A stretch of 64,000 nucleotides of DNA, from positions 21,834 through 85,833 of the forward strand of contig CAVCUP010000010.1 of NCBI GenBank assembly GCA_963605405.1, read 5' to 3'. Position 1 is the stretch's first letter. Each line of letters opens with the position of its first letter. The notes under the pieces are model-generated. The model was given only the letters and a program-made list of their open reading frames with translations, was not told the DNA's origin and did no database searches. The position numbers and the translations under genes are program-made. Shown piece after piece: positions 16,463-25,197 of this stretch. The stretch is from Paratractidigestivibacter sp963605405 (GTDB lineage: Bacteria > Actinomycetota > Coriobacteriia > Coriobacteriales > Atopobiaceae).

Positions 16463-18521
16463 GACGGTAGGGGCAGCCGGCTTTGCGCAGCCGTCTCATC
16501 AAATTGACGAGAGCGGCGGACTGTTTATCGGAAGGTATTTTGCTTGGGATAGCGCTAGCGCATTGCAAAATCCCCCGCTCCTTGTCGGTGGCCTCGCCCT
16601 CTTTTATGCACCAATTAAGGACGCTCTTCCAAAAATCGCCACCCGCCTCACAAACAATGGTCTGCGCTTCGATTCCGTTCAGGGTTTTTTGATCGCGGGA
16701 ACCCTCCTGCTGGATGCCCTTTTCCTCATCAAGATCGATTAGCTCGCCAATCCACTCTTCATCCCAATTAACGGACTTCTTCTTGAGCGTATCCCAGCAC
16801 TTTTGCTGCTTTGCCCATTCGGAAATGTTGCGGTAGCCCGTTGCAGGGTGCATCAGCACATCATGAGCTGCATCTGCTGCTTGTCCGAGCGCTCGCTCAA
16901 ACGCAGGCGAGAGTGCCTGTTGGTTCCAAATACCGAGAAAATTAACCGCTTTGCCAGCAGAAACGGCGGCGTTTGCGAGAGCTCCAACGGCAAGAACAAC
17001 ATGTTGCGAGCGATAGCTGCCTGTTTCCCACCAATCCCGCGATTGAACAATCTTCCCCGTGCGATCAAAGATAATTTTTTTTGCAACTAGGTATTTGAAG
17101 TATGCCTCATTGAATTGCGTGTCATCTTTGTCCCAGAGATCTTTTATGACCCGAGCAAACTCGGAAAAGTTTTTCTGGGCGCCGCGGTTAACAAGATATG
17201 CTTTATCGGTCCAGAGCATAAGATACTTAGCCAAATCCGTTTTCGTGAAGGACTGAGCCTTCGGATACTCCGCAGCAAACTTTCGTTTCTGTGCAGGGGT
17301 GAGGTAAGTTTGCTTGTCGCGGTACGAACCTCTTGCACGTTCGTAGAACCACTTCGTCTGCGTGAAACTATTTGCTCGCATGGGGGCAAGTATTCTTTGC
17401 GAAAAATGTTCAATTCTAACATGGTAAGGATGGTTCGCAAAGAAATCAGCTGAGGAGACTTTATTCTGACTGTTGGCATATTCGGATATTCTGGGCACGA
17501 GGTCAATTGCCTCTTCGGGGCTAACGATGCTGAGCTTCATCTGGACAAAAACACGGTCTAAACTTTTTCCGGCCTTATATGCGGCATAAATCGATGCGGT
17601 TGTCTGCCCGCCATTAACGATCTGCAGATTCTCGAGACCGTCAATCAAGAGCCCGTCGGTCCCCTCCTCTGTTTCGATGCTCTCAGCAGTAGCCGTTATT
17701 CCGTTGTTGAACGAAAAGAACAACTCCGGCTCGTCCTCGAGAGTCCGTTTGATGCCCTTATTGACATTGCTCCTCGCTTGAAGAAAAACGCGCACATTCT
17801 GCTCTAGAAGTCGCGCTCCCCAGCGATCATAGATATGTGCCAGATCGATGCCGGGTATCGCAGCGAGGTAGACCTTGTTCTTATCTTTTGGCGAGCTTGC
17901 AAGAAGAGCACGTATTGGACCGGTCGGAAGCTCATGAAAGTCAATGAGCAGCTTCTCCCGCTCGCGACCAGATTCAATGAGATTTCCAATCCGCGCAAGA
18001 TCCCAAACGTTATAAACGACTTCCTTGCCGAGAATACTCTCGGCGCCTTTTCCCGAGACCCTTTGACTCAGCTTTTTGTTAGTAAGAAGGTAAAGGCTGA
18101 TACGATCGATGCCGTCCCAGCGGGAGTTAATCAAATCGGCGAGCCCAAAGCCAGGGTCTGTCGGCTCGAGGGATTCTCTAAAATGAGAATCCCTCGCCTT
18201 GATGACGAATTTCTCAAGCCGCCGAAAATCCGCCTCCATCTCAGTATTTGTCAGTGTAGCCAAAGCGGCATCTTGGTTGAAGTCGAGGACAATTAGCCCA
18301 AGTATCTTTCTGCTCGACTCAAGCGGATCGCCACAATAACCGTCAACTCTTATGCCGGTTCTTTGGCAAAAAGAGGGGATAGCTTCATCGAACTCCCCGG
18401 CATCGCAGAGATACTCAGTGACGAAATCGAAAAAGACGTCGTCCTTGTAGACTCCTTCCGAATCTGCCCTATTCTTAACCTCTTGGAACAGCTCCGCTTG
18501 GAACGACGTTAGATCTATCAT
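16437..18521 (-). CDS. AIPR-family protein (abortive infection phage resistance type)
   Basis: The 694-residue protein carries the AIPR signature in its middle: FFSFNNGITATAESI and LQIVNGGQTTASIYAAY, followed by ISEYANSQNKVSSADFFANHP. The family is named from lactococcal abortive infection proteins and recurs in restriction-like islands; its biochemical role is unsettled. The ATG at 18521 has GAGGTGAT six bases upstream; a GTG at 18530 overlapping the previous stop codon as GTGA is an alternative. It is the last gene of a leftward operon of four (GHKL ATPase, Z1, PD-(D/E)XK, AIPR). Its 3' end overlaps the methyltransferase gene. Confidence 0.88.
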   Translation of the reverse strand: MIDLTSFQAELFQEVKNRADSEGVYKDDVFFDFVTEYLCDAGEFDEAIPSFCQRTGIRVDGYCGDPLESSRKILGLIVLDFNQDAALATLTNTEMEADFRRLEKFVIKARDSHFRESLEPTDPGFGLADLINSRWDGIDRISLYLLTNKKLSQRVSGKGAESILGKEVVYNVWDLARIGNLIESGREREKLLIDFHELPTGPIRALLASSPKDKNKVYLAAIPGIDLAHIYDRWGARLLEQNVRVFLQARSNVNKGIKRTLEDEPELFFSFNNGITATAESIETEEGTDGLLIDGLENLQIVNGGQTTASIYAAYKAGKSLDRVFVQMKLSIVSPEEAIDLVPRISEYANSQNKVSSADFFANHPYHVRIEHFSQRILAPMRANSFTQTKWFYERARGSYRDKQTYLTPAQKRKFAAEYPKAQSFTKTDLAKYLMLWTDKAYLVNRGAQKNFSEFARVIKDLWDKDDTQFNEAYFKYLVAKKIIFDRTGKIVQSRDWWETGSYRSQHVVLAVGALANAAVSAGKAVNFLGIWNQQALSPAFERALGQAADAAHDVLMHPATGYRNISEWAKQQKCWDTLKKKSVNWDEEWIGELIDLDEEKGIQQEGSRDQKTLNGIEAQTIVCEAGGDFWKSVLNWCIKEGEATDKERGILQCASAIPSKIPSDKQSAALVNLMRRLRKAGCPYRLKNKRTRL

Positions 18522-18526
18522 TAAAA

Positions 18527-19513
18527 TCACCTCAGCGCTTGAATCATTACGCTCTGATTGACTTCGTATTCAGCGCAGTAATCAAGATCAATCTTATATG
18601 TAACTGCCCCTACCCCAGGGGGACATGAACTTGAATCGATTCGCGGAAATGCATCTTTGACCTCGTATGTTTCGATTATGCCTTCACTCCATAGAGTTTG
18701 AGAATAGTCATCTTCCGGGAAATACCCAGCATCCGCAAGCTTCTCTTGAAAATGTGCGAGGTCCATTGGATTGTCGAACATCGCCTGGACATCATTCACA
18801 ATGTCGGTAAGACTGAAAGCCACTTTATCGTCGAACGTAGTGCTGTTTAGCTCAACAACGTACAAAAAGAGCTTCTCGCTAGCATTGATGTTGAGCTGCT
18901 CTTCTGACGATATTCTGATCTCCGAATTAGACGATCCACGCTTGCTTTTCGCCTCAACGAAAACTTGCCCATAGCCGAAATCTCGTTTTGTACGTTCTGG
19001 GCCAGTCCACCCACCTAAGGCATCCCCTGCTTCATAGACGGCGGCCGCGACTCGCTTCAAGAAGAAAAGCTCTCCGATAAGCCCCTTTTGCTGCTCAGGC
19101 GAGAGCGGTCCCCTTCCGGGCCTAAGAAAAGACGCCCATTTCTCCAGTCTCATCAGAGTCATTTTTCTCACACTGGAGAAAGGTACCTGTTGTATGGAAT
19201 CCGCAATATCCAAGCAAAGTCGCAAGAATAGGGACTTCATATCCCAATCCTGAAGCTCAAGCAGGATGGAACGGCTTTCTTCAAGGTCGCAGATGGAGAT
19301 ATTTTTGAACCTAGGCAACTCTAGGTTTTTTGCCTTCTCGTCTCCGTATTCGACAAGTAACGCGGGAAAACCGGAGCGTCCTTTCGCCCAATAAATCTTT
19401 TTCGCAGCGGGATTGATATCGCTGGCAACCATTCTTGTATTGTAGGCGCCTCTGCCATCCGATCTGGGCAATTCATCCCAAGGGCTATCGCTAGTCATCT
19501 TCATAGTCGTCAT
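18527..19513 (-). CDS. PD-(D/E)XK motif protein (DUF4420-type nuclease)
   Basis: The 328-residue protein has the family segment LSPEQQKGLIGELFFLKR followed by GGWTGPERTKRDFGYGQVFVEAKSKRG. The Asp and the E-A-K triplet fit a PD-(D/E)XK nuclease active site. It is a good candidate for the DNA-cleaving subunit of the system. I choose the ATG at 19513 because GAGG lies six bases upstream; a GTG at 19516 is too close to it. Its start overlaps the end of the Z1 gene by 23 bases and its stop overlaps the AIPR start region, suggesting coupled translation and fixed stoichiometry. Confidence 0.85.
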   Translation of the reverse strand: MTTMKMTSDSPWDELPRSDGRGAYNTRMVASDINPAAKKIYWAKGRSGFPALLVEYGDEKAKNLELPRFKNISICDLEESRSILLELQDWDMKSLFLRLCLDIADSIQQVPFSSVRKMTLMRLEKWASFLRPGRGPLSPEQQKGLIGELFFLKRVAAAVYEAGDALGGWTGPERTKRDFGYGQVFVEAKSKRGSSNSEIRISSEEQLNINASEKLFLYVVELNSTTFDDKVAFSLTDIVNDVQAMFDNPMDLAHFQEKLADAGYFPEDDYSQTLWSEGIIETYEVKDAFPRIDSSSCPPGVGAVTYKIDLDYCAEYEVNQSVMIQALR

Positions 19514-22253
19514 CACTATCCTCAGGCTCAGGCATCAAATTTTTTAGCGTCATATAATTAAGGACGTAGGTGACCGGCTTTGTCTGCTTGTCAGTGTGCG
19601 GAAAGCTAATACTCCAGCCATAATTACATTCCTGTACATCCCACGAACTCCACCATAAGGGGGGCTTTTTCCCGTCTTCCCTCTTCTCCTCAATCTGTTT
19701 CTCGCCAAAACGAACGCAAATCGGGTGCAGGACAAGCAACGGCCGCTTCCTCATTTGGCGATAGTAAAGGTCGGAGCAGCTCTTCGTATCGCTGCCGCTA
19801 TGATCGGCGCGGTAACGGTCTTCAGCCGCCTTCTTCTCTTCTGCGCTCAGGCCTGCCGCCTCAACACCACGACTGGATAAGCGATGCTTCTCGCCAACAA
19901 CGATAACGCCATCACTCGAGGCGCTGCCGGGGTACCTTTGCTCCATGTTTACAACTGCGTACACAGGCAGGTCGATACTGCTGTTTGAATGAGATCCGTG
20001 AGCCAGAAGGACATCCCATTCTTTTAGCTCTCCATCAAGCTGCCGTTCGGCGATATAGCTCAGAATAGGAGCGGTTTGTGATTTCGGAGAATAGCCATCT
20101 TCGTTTTCATAGGCCTCCAAGAAATCCGCAACCAGCTCAACCGGGACATTTTTATAGAGGTACCTGTAGGGGCCGTCGCCGCCAAAGTCAGCATATTCTT
20201 TGATTTTGACAAGAAGATCGCTGATGGCCGCCTTGTTGTCAGCGACTATCTCTTTATCCCTGTTGAATGCGATGGTCTCAACAAAACCCTCGTTCAAGTC
20301 GATGGGGGCCTGTCCCTTCTGGCCGGCACCCATCTTGTTCCGAGCGGTGACGGTCAACGCATCGGGACTCTGCCGAATCTTGAGGACGTAGTTCTTTGGC
20401 GTGCGCTTAACTTGGCGCATGCTCCTGAGCTGATCGAAAAGATTCTCCGTGGAGTCAGCGACGAATTTGTACCAGCCAGCCGCTTGATCGGTCATCCAGA
20501 CTCGGCAAAGGTCTTCATAGCCTGGTCTATAGCCAAACCAGCGTGCCATCTGCATCAGCGCGTCATATGCCCTGGCGTTTCTCGAATAATAGGAGACGGT
20601 CAGGCCTTCAAGGGTCAGGCCACGAGAGAGTCTGTAACCACCAACCGCGATAACGCGCTCGTTCCTGTGCTCATAATCAAGGGCATCCCCAGAGTCGGTA
20701 TTAATGCTCAAGACATGGTAATCGGGGTTATAGAGATGCTGCTGAATATCACTCCAGGGCAAACCACAGTCTGCATATTCCCGCTCCCAAGTGTTTTTCA
20801 GGTCCCTCAGGTACACGGACGCTTTAAGCGCAGTATCTGGTTCTAGGGAACCATACGCCTTTGCCGCGGTGTTTAGCTCGATAAGGTAGTCTTCGACCAG
20901 GTTTCTCATGCAATTCTGAGGCTTCTTATAGGGAGACACGTTAACCATCATCGTCGAATGGAAATCATTGTCGGAACGCAGCGCTCTTACCGTCGTCGCC
21001 AAGACAAAAGTTCGAATTGCAGCCTTCAAGCTTAGAGGCAGCATGAAGGGCTCGAAGTCGCTTTTATGCTTTGCCGGGAGAATGTCATCTGAGTCTTCTA
21101 TAAAGCGTAGATGCTTGTGGGTGGGCTCGTCGTAATCTCCGAATACCTTTTTGGCGCCGAAGTAATCTGAGGATTCCTCAAGGGTGTAGATGAAGTTACT
21201 TGGGAACAGGTCCTTACCGTATTCATCGCTGTCAACACTTGGATCAATCAAGACGTTGGCAAACGGCGTGGCAGTGTAACCGACATAGCAAGCCTTATTG
21301 AATAGGTTAAGAATATTTCGAATCTGCCCATTGATTCTAGTTGGCTCGTTTTCGCGCTTTTCCAGCTTGTACTTACCGTTGATTGAGGCATTGTCCGCCT
21401 CATCATCAATGAGGAGCAGAGGCTCATCCTGATTCCCGTTACTTTGCAGCCACTCATAAACCTGCTGGAGAGACTTGCTGTTCTTCTTGACCACAAACAG
21501 GAAGGGCTCGTTTGTCTGTGCGGTCTGGATACCTCTCAGCGTTTTAGCACGCGCAGTACTAAAATCGGCTTCTCTCGAGGTGCAGGCAATTGGGCGTCTG
21601 GCTTGACTTCCTTTGCCAACCCCAACCGGCTCTACATTGCAGTTCTCAATATTGAATCCAGTGAAGCCATCTTCAAGACGCGCTTGCGTCTGGTTTCTCA
21701 GGACGTTATGCACGCCTGCCATAACGATAATGATCCGGTATCCGGCATCCGCGGCGCGGCATATCAGCCCAATGTAATTTGCGGTTTTGCCCGATTGAAC
21801 AGAAGCAACCACGAGGCCGCGTCTTGCAAAAGGCCCGATTTCTAGGGGATTAGCCATTAGGTCAAGGATGTTGCGGCTATCTCTGTCAATTGACTTAACC
21901 GCGGCTGGCGCCCACTTCTTGTCTCGAACCAAGTAATTCCTATAGCGGTTCCAATAGAACCACTCAATCGAGTTTTCTGCTTCGCCCAGCCAAGGATGGC
22001 TATCCTCATCTTTAAATTCAAAGCCGAGTTTTTTCTTGATTGTTAGCTCTGTACAGTATTTCTCTACAAGATCGGAAATGATTTTATATTTATCGCACTC
22101 CTTTGCAATGGGGTAAGCAAAAGAAAACGCATCGTAGAGTTGGGAATAAGCCTTAATAACGTCAGACTCTTCGGGAATGTCGTCGGCATTTCCGAGAGAG
22201 TCTCTAACCGCATTGTCAAGATAATTGACGAATTGCTCCTTCGTAGCATCCAT
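19491..22253 (-). CDS. Z1-domain protein with helicase-like P-loop motor
   Basis: The 920-residue protein has a P-loop VVASVQSGKTANYIGLICRA, a Walker B-like LLLIDDEADNASIN, and the Z1 region that includes HVLSINTDSG, GGYRLSRGLTLEGLTVSYYSR and MQMARWFGYRPGYEDLCRVW. The Z1 domain acts with a DEAD-type core in the H subunit of the ATP-dependent restriction enzyme CglI of Corynebacterium glutamicum, so a DNA-translocating motor is a reasonable inference. The ATG follows the stop codon of the upstream ATPase gene directly (TAA then ATG). With 5mC methylase, nuclease and AIPR neighbours it is likely the motor of a restriction complex. Confidence 0.9.
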   Translation of the reverse strand: MDATKEQFVNYLDNAVRDSLGNADDIPEESDVIKAYSQLYDAFSFAYPIAKECDKYKIISDLVEKYCTELTIKKKLGFEFKDEDSHPWLGEAENSIEWFYWNRYRNYLVRDKKWAPAAVKSIDRDSRNILDLMANPLEIGPFARRGLVVASVQSGKTANYIGLICRAADAGYRIIIVMAGVHNVLRNQTQARLEDGFTGFNIENCNVEPVGVGKGSQARRPIACTSREADFSTARAKTLRGIQTAQTNEPFLFVVKKNSKSLQQVYEWLQSNGNQDEPLLLIDDEADNASINGKYKLEKRENEPTRINGQIRNILNLFNKACYVGYTATPFANVLIDPSVDSDEYGKDLFPSNFIYTLEESSDYFGAKKVFGDYDEPTHKHLRFIEDSDDILPAKHKSDFEPFMLPLSLKAAIRTFVLATTVRALRSDNDFHSTMMVNVSPYKKPQNCMRNLVEDYLIELNTAAKAYGSLEPDTALKASVYLRDLKNTWEREYADCGLPWSDIQQHLYNPDYHVLSINTDSGDALDYEHRNERVIAVGGYRLSRGLTLEGLTVSYYSRNARAYDALMQMARWFGYRPGYEDLCRVWMTDQAAGWYKFVADSTENLFDQLRSMRQVKRTPKNYVLKIRQSPDALTVTARNKMGAGQKGQAPIDLNEGFVETIAFNRDKEIVADNKAAISDLLVKIKEYADFGGDGPYRYLYKNVPVELVADFLEAYENEDGYSPKSQTAPILSYIAERQLDGELKEWDVLLAHGSHSNSSIDLPVYAVVNMEQRYPGSASSDGVIVVGEKHRLSSRGVEAAGLSAEEKKAAEDRYRADHSGSDTKSCSDLYYRQMRKRPLLVLHPICVRFGEKQIEEKREDGKKPPLWWSSWDVQECNYGWSISFPHTDKQTKPVTYVLNYMTLKNLMPEPEDSDDDYEDD

Positions 22254-23702
22254 TTAGCGTTCCTCGATTCCGAGAATGTCAAGCGTCTCGTTCCAACGAG
22301 CCGCGAATAAGTCAACAGATTTCATGATGGAAAGGACGTCGTCCTCTTCTTTTCCCATCTGTTTTAATGCGCCGAAGAAAGTGCGAACAGCATTTGAAAA
22401 GTCTCCGTCTTTCATATCTTCAAAGAAGACTGACTCCTCGTTATTCGACAACTCGTAAAATAGCGATTCAGTTGGAAAAGTCGATTCAATCAGCGCGAGA
22501 ACGGTTTTGAAAGCGACCTGCTGATCATCATCAAGAGACGAAGTAAAGCTATCGAGAATAGGATTGTTGCGATTTATGCAGTAAAGCGTCTTGTCTCCGG
22601 TTTTAATCGCATTCCAAGCTGGATAAACCTCAGGACTCGTTAGCCTAGCACCACGACGACGATATACCCTTTTTGATGGTGCGCCGATGTGAGTAATGAG
22701 CTGCTTGATACTCGCTCTAACTTCTTCGGGTAGCTGGGCAGAGACTTTCTTGACGTCGATTTTCCAAGCTTCGTCCTGATTGACTCCGATGTCAATCTTT
22801 ACGCGACAGAGCTGCGTTAGGGCGGTTTTCTTGGCAATACCAAACCAAGTTCCATGCAGAATCAAACGCTTTGCACGGTAGAGAAACACACCTTGATTTT
22901 TAAGGTAGCCGCCAGAGAGTGCGAACTTCTGGTATTCGGTTTCCGAAGCGTAGGTTGACCTGTGCGGAAGCGTGAACGCCTGCATTGTCACGCCAGGGCA
23001 AACCATCTCAACAGGCGAATGCTGGGTAGCGGGGCTGTTCCGGTTAAACGGATCAATTGGGTCAAGCGCACGATTATTCACTTTGATTTGAATACGCTTT
23101 AGCCCGCGCTCGCCCGATAGATAACGATGGAAAACAAGGGAAAGATAATCTTGGGCTTCGCTAATCACTCTGTCGTAGTTCATTCTGCCCGATCCGTTTG
23201 ATCCAGTGAGGCGGTCGACTTTTTCCCACAGGACGAGAGTGCCAGAACTATCCATCTCGGCAACGAAGGGAATGTTCGCGACATTGTCAGGTTTTAGAAC
23301 CGTCCACTCGTTGTCGTCAACAACAAGATCCAGATCCCAAATGAAGGCACTAGCAACGCCATTACGTTTTGAAACGACGGTAAGGCGCCTGCATTGTGAA
23401 AAAGAGGCTGTTTTGAGTCCGAGTCCAAATCGTCCAAGATCATTCAGATTTCTTTTGCATCTTGGGTCGGTGCTTCCCAGCCTCATCGCCTGCAACAGAT
23501 TGTCGCCATCGAGGCCTTCGCCATCATCGATAATGGCGATTCTAAAATCATCGCATGGTAAAGCAAGGACAGATATGTTCCTAGCCCCTGCGGTAATGGA
23601 ATTGTCGATGATGTCCGCAAGCGCGCTATTAAATGAATACCCGATATCTCTTAGGCTCTCAATTAGTATTCTCGGTTCGGGCTCAAGCCGTATCGGTTCC
23701 AT
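22254..23702 (-). CDS. GHKL ATPase (HATPase_c_3, MutL/MORC-like)
   Basis: The 482-residue protein shows the GHKL ATP-binding motifs in order: N box SFNSALADIIDNSITAGA (about 23-40), G1 IIDDGEGLDGDN, and G2 GRFGLGLKTASF. The C-terminal half is family-specific and without clear motifs. MutL/MORC-like ATPases are known from prokaryotic restriction-modification neighbourhoods, where they are thought to act as ATP-driven DNA clamps. It is the first gene of the leftward operon; the ATG at 23702 has AAGGA ten bases upstream, and a perfect TATAAT lies about 35 bases before the start. Confidence 0.9.
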   Translation of the reverse strand: MEPIRLEPEPRILIESLRDIGYSFNSALADIIDNSITAGARNISVLALPCDDFRIAIIDDGEGLDGDNLLQAMRLGSTDPRCKRNLNDLGRFGLGLKTASFSQCRRLTVVSKRNGVASAFIWDLDLVVDDNEWTVLKPDNVANIPFVAEMDSSGTLVLWEKVDRLTGSNGSGRMNYDRVISEAQDYLSLVFHRYLSGERGLKRIQIKVNNRALDPIDPFNRNSPATQHSPVEMVCPGVTMQAFTLPHRSTYASETEYQKFALSGGYLKNQGVFLYRAKRLILHGTWFGIAKKTALTQLCRVKIDIGVNQDEAWKIDVKKVSAQLPEEVRASIKQLITHIGAPSKRVYRRRGARLTSPEVYPAWNAIKTGDKTLYCINRNNPILDSFTSSLDDDQQVAFKTVLALIESTFPTESLFYELSNNEESVFFEDMKDGDFSNAVRTFFGALKQMGKEEDDVLSIMKSVDLFAARWNETLDILGIEER

Positions 23703-23735
23703 ATGCAGCCAATCCTTACAATAAGATGGTTAAAC

Positions 23736-23741
23736 ATTATA
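23736..23741 (-). promoter_or_regulatory. Probable -10 box of the GHKL-Z1-nuclease-AIPR operon
   Basis: Read leftward the bases are TATAAT, a perfect -10 hexamer about 33 bases before the first start codon. No convincing -35 box was found at the standard distance, so the promoter may need an activator or the box may be fortuitous. Confidence 0.5.
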
Positions 23742-24036
23742 GCAGCGGAAATAGACAATCTATTCATTAAGCAACATAGGACTCATGTGGCGCGCAGCAC
23801 ATTGACACATCCATCCAATTTAATAACATCTAATTGCGTTTTCTGCCGCCCTCGCACGCGCAGCCAGCCGCCCGCGCCTCGCGGCCATCTGAGCCATGTG
23901 CGGGCGGGTCTGTACTGAATTGTCTCGGGGCCGCCACGCCGCATCCACGAGGCAATTCAGTCGCCAGCTGAATCGTGCAGCCGGCCGAGATGAGATAATC
24001 TCCGCAACGGAGTAATCGTCCAGCAAGAAGCGCGCC
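23742..24036. other. Spacer with a short inverted repeat
   Basis: No gene is supported. ACTGAATTG at 23914-23922 pairs with CAATTCAGT at 23953-23961 around GC-rich DNA. Composition changes here from the AT-rich methylase-Z1 island to GC-rich DNA, so a junction of two acquisitions probably lies near 23830. Confidence 0.45.
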
Positions 24037-24683
24037 ATGTTCCTATTCAAGCGCCTGTTCGGCCCCGACGAGCCCGAGGAAGCACCCGACGGCGAGGCGG
24101 CTATAGAGCCCGACCAAGACCAGTCGCTCGCCCCAATGACCCCGAACGAGCTCGCCACAATCGAATCGTCGTCGCGGTCCGTGACGCCCCCCCCGCAGAC
24201 GAGAGGGTGGCCGCCGCCGTAGACGCCCTCATACCGGTTGCAGCGAACGCCGCCCAAGCCGCCAACAAGTTCAGCATGGCGGTGGTCAAATTCCCCGAGG
24301 GCATTGGTTGGGCCGACCTCTGCGTCAGGCGCTCAGGCGGCTGGAGCCTGTCGTCCAGTTTCAAAGATAGCAAGTTCAACGAGATGGCGGGTGTCAAGCA
24401 GGCGGGGATCCGGTCCGCTGCGGCTGCCAACCTCGCGCTCCAAGGAGCCGTGGTCGCCGTCGTCATGGCATACATGAACCAGATCAACGACAAGCTCGAC
24501 GGCATCCAGTCGGGTATCGAGGCAAACCAGCGCGACATGGAACGCGAGCGCGACGCCGAGCTCAAGGCCGCCCACGACGCCCTCGCGCGGCTCACTCTCA
24601 AGTACGAGGAGTACGGAGCGAGCGCGGAGAAGCGCCAGGTGGGCCTCCAGATCACCGAGGACGCCACTGTTGATGTTCACTAG
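24037..24683 (+). pseudogene. Hypothetical protein gene split at a run of eight C
   Basis: The first frame (24037-24222) encodes MFLFKRLFGPDEPEEAPDGE and a proline-rich stretch, then stops. At the C8 run (24187-24194) adding one C would join it to the second frame ending at 24683, giving about 215 residues with PPADERVAAAVDAL across the joint. The second part has an amphipathic helix-rich start, a hydrophobic segment (NLALQGAVVAVVMAYM) and a charged coiled-coil-like tail (IEANQRDMERERDAELKAAH). I do not recognise the family. The frameshift could be decay, a phase-variable tract or a sequencing error. The second boundary repeat lies 11 bases after the stop. Confidence 0.6.
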
Positions 24684-24694
24684 GACGTGGTCCG

Positions 24695-24727
24695 ACGCTG
24701 CTCAATTCCTGTTGACAAAACACACCG
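24695..24727 (+). repeat. Boundary repeat, right copy
   Basis: Same 33-base sequence as 14480-14512 with one difference. It joins directly to the truncated IS3 orfB, which lacks its N-terminal part at this point. The two copies flank the methyltransferase, the GHKL-Z1 operon and the frameshifted gene. Confidence 0.8.
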
Positions 24728-25197
24728 AGCGGGTCCACGCCGGGCTGGCCGCGGGCGCCGGCGAGCCGCAGAGGGCGCGCGGGGCGGCCTCGCTCGACCC
24801 GTCGCGGCCGGTCGTCGTCTCGGAGAAGGTGGTGCGCAGGCTGATGCGCGAGGAGGGCCTCGCCGCCGCGAGCTCGGCCTCGAGGGCGCGCCGCTACAGC
24901 TCCTGCGCGGGCGAGGAGGGCATGGCCGCGGCGCCCAACCTGCTGCTGCTCGACGCCTCCCGCGACCTGCACGAGTTCCGGGCCCCGGCCCCCGGGCTCG
25001 TGTTCGCGACCGACATCACCGAGTTCAGGCTGCCGGGCGAGGCCAGGAAGCTCTACCTCTCCCCGATGGTCGACCTCTACGACGGGCGCGTCGCGGCCTG
25101 GGCCGCGTCCGACTCGCCCAACAAGGCGCCGGTCAGGGCGATGCTCGAGCGCGGGGCGGCGGCCTTCGCGGGGGCCACGGCCGTCCTGCACTCCGAC

